NCBI RefSeq assembly: GCF_035943815.1
Contig: NZ_DASZBU010000015.1
Coordinates: 248,001-312,000, forward strand
From: Frateuria_A sp035943815
GTDB taxonomy: Bacteria > Pseudomonadota > Gammaproteobacteria > Xanthomonadales > Rhodanobacteraceae
Direction: 5' to 3'
DNA: 64,000 bases
Positions 61,416-64,000 of the stretch are shown here, one piece after another. The notes under the pieces were generated by a model that did not search any database, had not been told where the DNA came from, and saw nothing but the letters and a program-made list of their open reading frames with translations. How positions within the stretch are numbered: the first letter of the stretch is position 1; each line of letters starts with the position of its first letter. The position numbers were made by a program, and so were the translations under genes.

Positions 61416-62327
61416 ATGAACAAGCACGCGCTACGCGCCAGTCTGGCCGCCGGTTTGCTCGCCAGCCTGACCTGCCTGGCCGGCCAGCAGGCCAAGCCCG
61501 CACCTGCCGCGACCACGGCGACGCCCGCGATCGACAACCGTGCATCGATGGAGGTGATGCAGATCCCCAGCCACGGTGCTCCGATGAATGCGCTGGTCTA
61601 TGTGGCCGCCGGCGCCGGCCCGCACCCCGCGGTGATCCTGCTGCACGGCTTCCCAGGCAACGAGCGCAACCTGGACCTGGCGCAGGACATGCGCCGCGCA
61701 GGCTGGGACGTCCTGTACTTCAACTATCGCGGCTCGTGGGGCACGCCGGGCAACTTCTCCTTCGTCCACGGCATCGAGGACACCGCTGCCGCACTCGCTT
61801 ATCTGCGGCAGGGCGCGGTGGCGAAGAGACTGCGGCTGGACCCTGCGCACATCGTGCTGATCGGCCACTCCATGGGCGGTTTCATGGCCATCCAGGCGGC
61901 CGCGGCCGACCCGGCGGTCGAGGCGGTCGGCGACATCTCCGGCGGAGACCTGGGCGCGGGCTACCTGGGGCTGCAACGGGAAAACCCCGCAGCCGAAGCC
62001 CTGCGCAAGCTGTCCGCCGCCCTGGCCGGCGAAGGCATGGCGCCGCTCAGCGGCTGCACGCCCGACGGCCTCGCCCGTGAGGTGGCCGCGCACGCCGCGC
62101 ACTGGGCCTTCCCCGCGCAGGCGCCGACGCTGAAGGACCGCCCCGTCCTCGTGGTCACCTCCGACGACGGCCTGGCCGGCATGAACGACGCCTTCGCCGC
62201 TGCCCTGCGCAAGGCCGGCGACAGCCACGTGACGACCCAGCATTTCTCCACCGACCACGCCTATTCGGACAAGCGGATCGAACTGTCGCAGGCGGTGCTG
62301 GGGTGGCTGGCGACGCTGCCGAAGTAG
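61416..62327 (+). CDS. Alpha/beta hydrolase, exported
   Basis: Esterase- or acylpeptidase-like alpha/beta hydrolase of 303 residues. An N-terminal hydrophobic segment (LRASLAAGLLASLTCLAG) suggests export. The nucleophile elbow IGHSMGGFMAI puts S152 at the active site; the Asp lies in VVTSDDG and the His in FSTDHAYSDKR. PAVILLHGFPGNERNLDLA and FNYRGSWGTPG supply the oxyanion region. Substrate cannot be predicted. CTGGGAG precedes ATG 61416. Lipobox is imperfect (LTC), so lipidation is uncertain. Confidence 0.82.
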   Translation: MNKHALRASLAAGLLASLTCLAGQQAKPAPAATTATPAIDNRASMEVMQIPSHGAPMNALVYVAAGAGPHPAVILLHGFPGNERNLDLAQDMRRAGWDVLYFNYRGSWGTPGNFSFVHGIEDTAAALAYLRQGAVAKRLRLDPAHIVLIGHSMGGFMAIQAAAADPAVEAVGDISGGDLGAGYLGLQRENPAAEALRKLSAALAGEGMAPLSGCTPDGLAREVAAHAAHWAFPAQAPTLKDRPVLVVTSDDGLAGMNDAFAAALRKAGDSHVTTQHFSTDHAYSDKRIELSQAVLGWLATLPK

Positions 62328-62360
62328 TCCTCCGGCCGGCGCTTCCTGCCTGCTCTGCCA

Positions 62361-63476
62361 TCAGAACCAGAAGCGCAGGCCCGCCACCCATTGCCGGTCG
62401 AACGGGCCCTGTCCGTCCTCGCGGGCGAAGCTGGCCGTGCCGCCAAAGCGGCGCGTCCAGACCACGCCGACATAGGGCGCGAACTCGCGGCGGAACTCGT
62501 AGCGCAGGCGTAGCGCGAGGGACGCATCGGATACGCCACTGCCCAGGCGCCGTTCCGGGTCGGCCCTGCCGTATGCGTCGGCCTCGAGCGCCGGCTGCAG
62601 GATCAGGCGCTGGGTGAGGAGCAGTTCGTACTCGACGCGGACGCGGGCGGCGGTGCGGCCGGCGGCACCGACGTAGCCGGTGGCTTCCAGCTCGAACCAG
62701 TAGGGGACCAGGCCCTGCACGCCGAAAGCGGCCCACCGTCGATGCGGGCCGTCACCGGTATCGGCGCGGATGCCCGCCTGGATGCCCCAGAAGGGAGCGG
62801 CCGCGTGGTTCCAGAACACCTCGACGCTGGCGTCCGTGAGCCGCCCGTCGCTGCGCTCGCCTTCGGTGCGCAGCCACAGCTTGTCGTAGTCGTTGCCGTA
62901 GTGGCCTTCGAGGTCCCAGTGCTGGCCGTTGCCGTGCTTGCCATGAAAGGCCTCCAGCTGGTCGGCCAGCAGCATGCCGAAGCGAGCGTTGTCGTCCATC
63001 TCCATGTGGATGCCGTGCATGGGGGCATAGCCGACGCCGGCGGAGTAGTCGGGGTCGCGGGCGGCGCCTGGCGTCCCGCTGTCCCGGATCGGTTGCCGTG
63101 CGATCCCAGGGGCGGCGTCGTGTGGCATGCCGTTCATGGTCGCGTGATCCACGTGCTTGGTGGCGTGCGGATCCATGGGATGCGCCGGCTGGGGTTCCGT
63201 GTCGTGCATCGCTTGCTGCCCCGCGCCGTGCATCGACGCGTGGTCAGTCGACGGTGTCGCTGCGGAAGCGTCGGCGTGTGCGTGCGAGGCCGTCTGCGGA
63301 TGTGTCTCGCTCGCCGGCGCAGGCATGGCCATGCCGGACATCGATCCGCCGGCCATGGTCGCGCCGCCGCCCAACGCGGGCGCTTTTTGTGCGTGCGCGG
63401 CCGATGCCGACCAGGCCAGGACCGCGAGCAGCAACCGAACCCACGGGCGATTGCGGATGTCGTGGCGCGGGCTCAT
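62361..63476 (-). CDS. copB: Copper resistance outer-membrane protein CopB
   Basis: Outer-membrane beta-barrel of the copper resistance system, 371 residues. After a Sec signal (LLLAVLAWSASAAHAQ) comes a long Met/His/Asp-rich linker (about residues 40-135: MAGGSMSGMAMPAP, DHASMHGAGQQAM, DHATMNGMPHD), the copper-binding region. The CopB barrel follows: MHGIHMEMDDNARFGMLLADQLE, WDLEGHYGNDYDKLWLRTEGE, then strands ending in the aromatic VAGLRFWF. Its ATG overlaps the copA stop (ATGA), so copAB is one coupled operon. Confidence 0.93.
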   Translation of the reverse strand: MSPRHDIRNRPWVRLLLAVLAWSASAAHAQKAPALGGGATMAGGSMSGMAMPAPASETHPQTASHAHADASAATPSTDHASMHGAGQQAMHDTEPQPAHPMDPHATKHVDHATMNGMPHDAAPGIARQPIRDSGTPGAARDPDYSAGVGYAPMHGIHMEMDDNARFGMLLADQLEAFHGKHGNGQHWDLEGHYGNDYDKLWLRTEGERSDGRLTDASVEVFWNHAAAPFWGIQAGIRADTGDGPHRRWAAFGVQGLVPYWFELEATGYVGAAGRTAARVRVEYELLLTQRLILQPALEADAYGRADPERRLGSGVSDASLALRLRYEFRREFAPYVGVVWTRRFGGTASFAREDGQGPFDRQWVAGLRFWF

Positions 63477-64000
63477 GACACCACCACCTCGCGGAACATG
63501 CCCGCCTCCATGTGGTAGAGCAGGTGGCAGTGGTAGGCCCAGCGGCCGGGGTTGTCGGCGCTCACCCGATAGCTGATGCGCTGTGCCGGCTGCACGTTGA
63601 TGGTGTGCTTGCGCGCGAGGAAGCGGCCCTCGGAATCCTCCAGCTCGCTGAACATGCCGTGCAGGTGGATCGGGTGGTTCATCATCGTGTCGTTGACCAG
63701 CACGATGCGCAGGCGCTCGCCATAGTTGAAGTGCACCGGCTTGGCCTCGGAGAACTTCTGCCCATCGAAGGACCACATGAAGCGCTCCATGTTGCCGGTC
63801 AGGTGCAGCTCGATCTCGCGTTCGGGCTCGCGCGGATCGATCGGGCCGTCGAGCGAATGCAGGTCGGCATAGGTGAGCACGCGGCGGCCGTTGCCGCGCA
63901 GGCCGAGGCCGGGGTCGTCGAGATTGGTGCGTGGCGTATCGATGCGCATGTCGACGCCGGGGCCGTACTCGCTGCGCGCGTGGCGCACCGCGTGCGCGCC
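63473..64000 (-). CDS. copA: Multicopper oxidase CopA, N-terminus cut by window edge
   Basis: C-terminal 175 residues of a copper-resistance multicopper oxidase that oxidises Cu(I) in the periplasm. The last cupredoxin domain has the type 1/2/3 ligands HPIHLHGMF and YHCHLLYHMEAGMFREV. The type 1 axial ligand is the Met of HMEAGM. RIDTPRTNLDDPGLGLRGNGR and the YADLHSLDGP stretch are CopA-type. The gene enters from the right edge without its start; full CopA is about 600 residues. It is upstream of and overlaps copB by 4 nt. Confidence 0.95.
   Translation of the reverse strand, partial: GAHAVRHARSEYGPGVDMRIDTPRTNLDDPGLGLRGNGRRVLTYADLHSLDGPIDPREPEREIELHLTGNMERFMWSFDGQKFSEAKPVHFNYGERLRIVLVNDTMMNHPIHLHGMFSELEDSEGRFLARKHTINVQPAQRISYRVSADNPGRWAYHCHLLYHMEAGMFREVVVS

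Noticed and set aside
61416..61500. Lipoprotein signal for the alpha/beta hydrolase
   Set aside because: The Cys context (SLTC) has Thr at -1, unlike a standard lipobox; a plain signal peptide is more likely.

Overview
The window is about 64 kb of very GC-rich chromosome with no mobile genes, rRNA, tRNA or CRISPR seen. Several features point to a gammaproteobacterium of the order Xanthomonadales, probably Rhodanobacteraceae (Dyella, Rhodanobacter, Frateuria or Luteibacter type): glyA-nrdR-ribD, the divergent bamD / rluD-pgeF pair, sucCD beside pilSR, copAB, and a plant-type N-glycan glycosidase cluster. The genus is inference.

Layout. 0-6.5 kb: ribD (cut by the left edge), nrdR, glyA, ettA, pyrF and an OsmC-like gene. 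6.5-10.5 kb: a broken DUF1801 gene, a TfoX-N protein, and two paralogous Pro/Ala-rich membrane-anchored proteins that share an unusual Cys-flanked C-terminal motif. 10.7-23.5 kb: an EF-G paralogue, DJ-1/PfpI, SET and lipoprotein genes, acyl-CoA dehydrogenase, pgeF, rluD, bamD, nadE and sucCD. 23.7-31 kb: signalling, with PilS/PilR and an overlapping kinase / receiver / hybrid-kinase operon. 31.3-40.3 kb: a mannose locus, with a GH92 alpha-mannosidase divergent from a LacI regulator, an FucP-type transporter, a PfkB fructokinase, an AGE-family mannose isomerase and an M1 peptidase. 40.5-48 kb: Ku with a stand-alone LigD-type polymerase, a YceI-cytochrome b561-YceI operon, a glutaredoxin-like protein, sdaA, rhtA and an XRE regulator. 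48.3-60 kb: cutC, GH2, GH3, GH125, GH92 and GH29, resembling the Xanthomonas nix cluster for plant N-glycans. 60-64 kb: an unknown secreted protein, an alpha/beta hydrolase and copBA (copA cut by the right edge).

The most interesting reading is that the two carbohydrate loci, about 8 kb apart, form one regulon. The 16-bp palindrome TTTGGATCGTTCCAAA lies at the lacI promoter. A near-copy lies 11 nt before the divergent GH92 gene, and a third (13/16 identical to that near-copy) lies upstream of cutC and the GH2-GH3-GH125 run. Exported glycosidases with Sec or Tat signals would trim mannose, xylose and fucose from N-glycans. Mannose would enter through the FucP-like permease, be isomerised to fructose and then be phosphorylated. 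The M1 peptidase may handle the peptide part.

Many intergenic gaps carry a few recurring short palindromic repeats (REP-like GTCATTCCCGCG elements, a CTCCCTCTCC...GGAGAGGG hairpin family and others). One REP half-element lies beside the truncated end of a DUF817 gene remnant.
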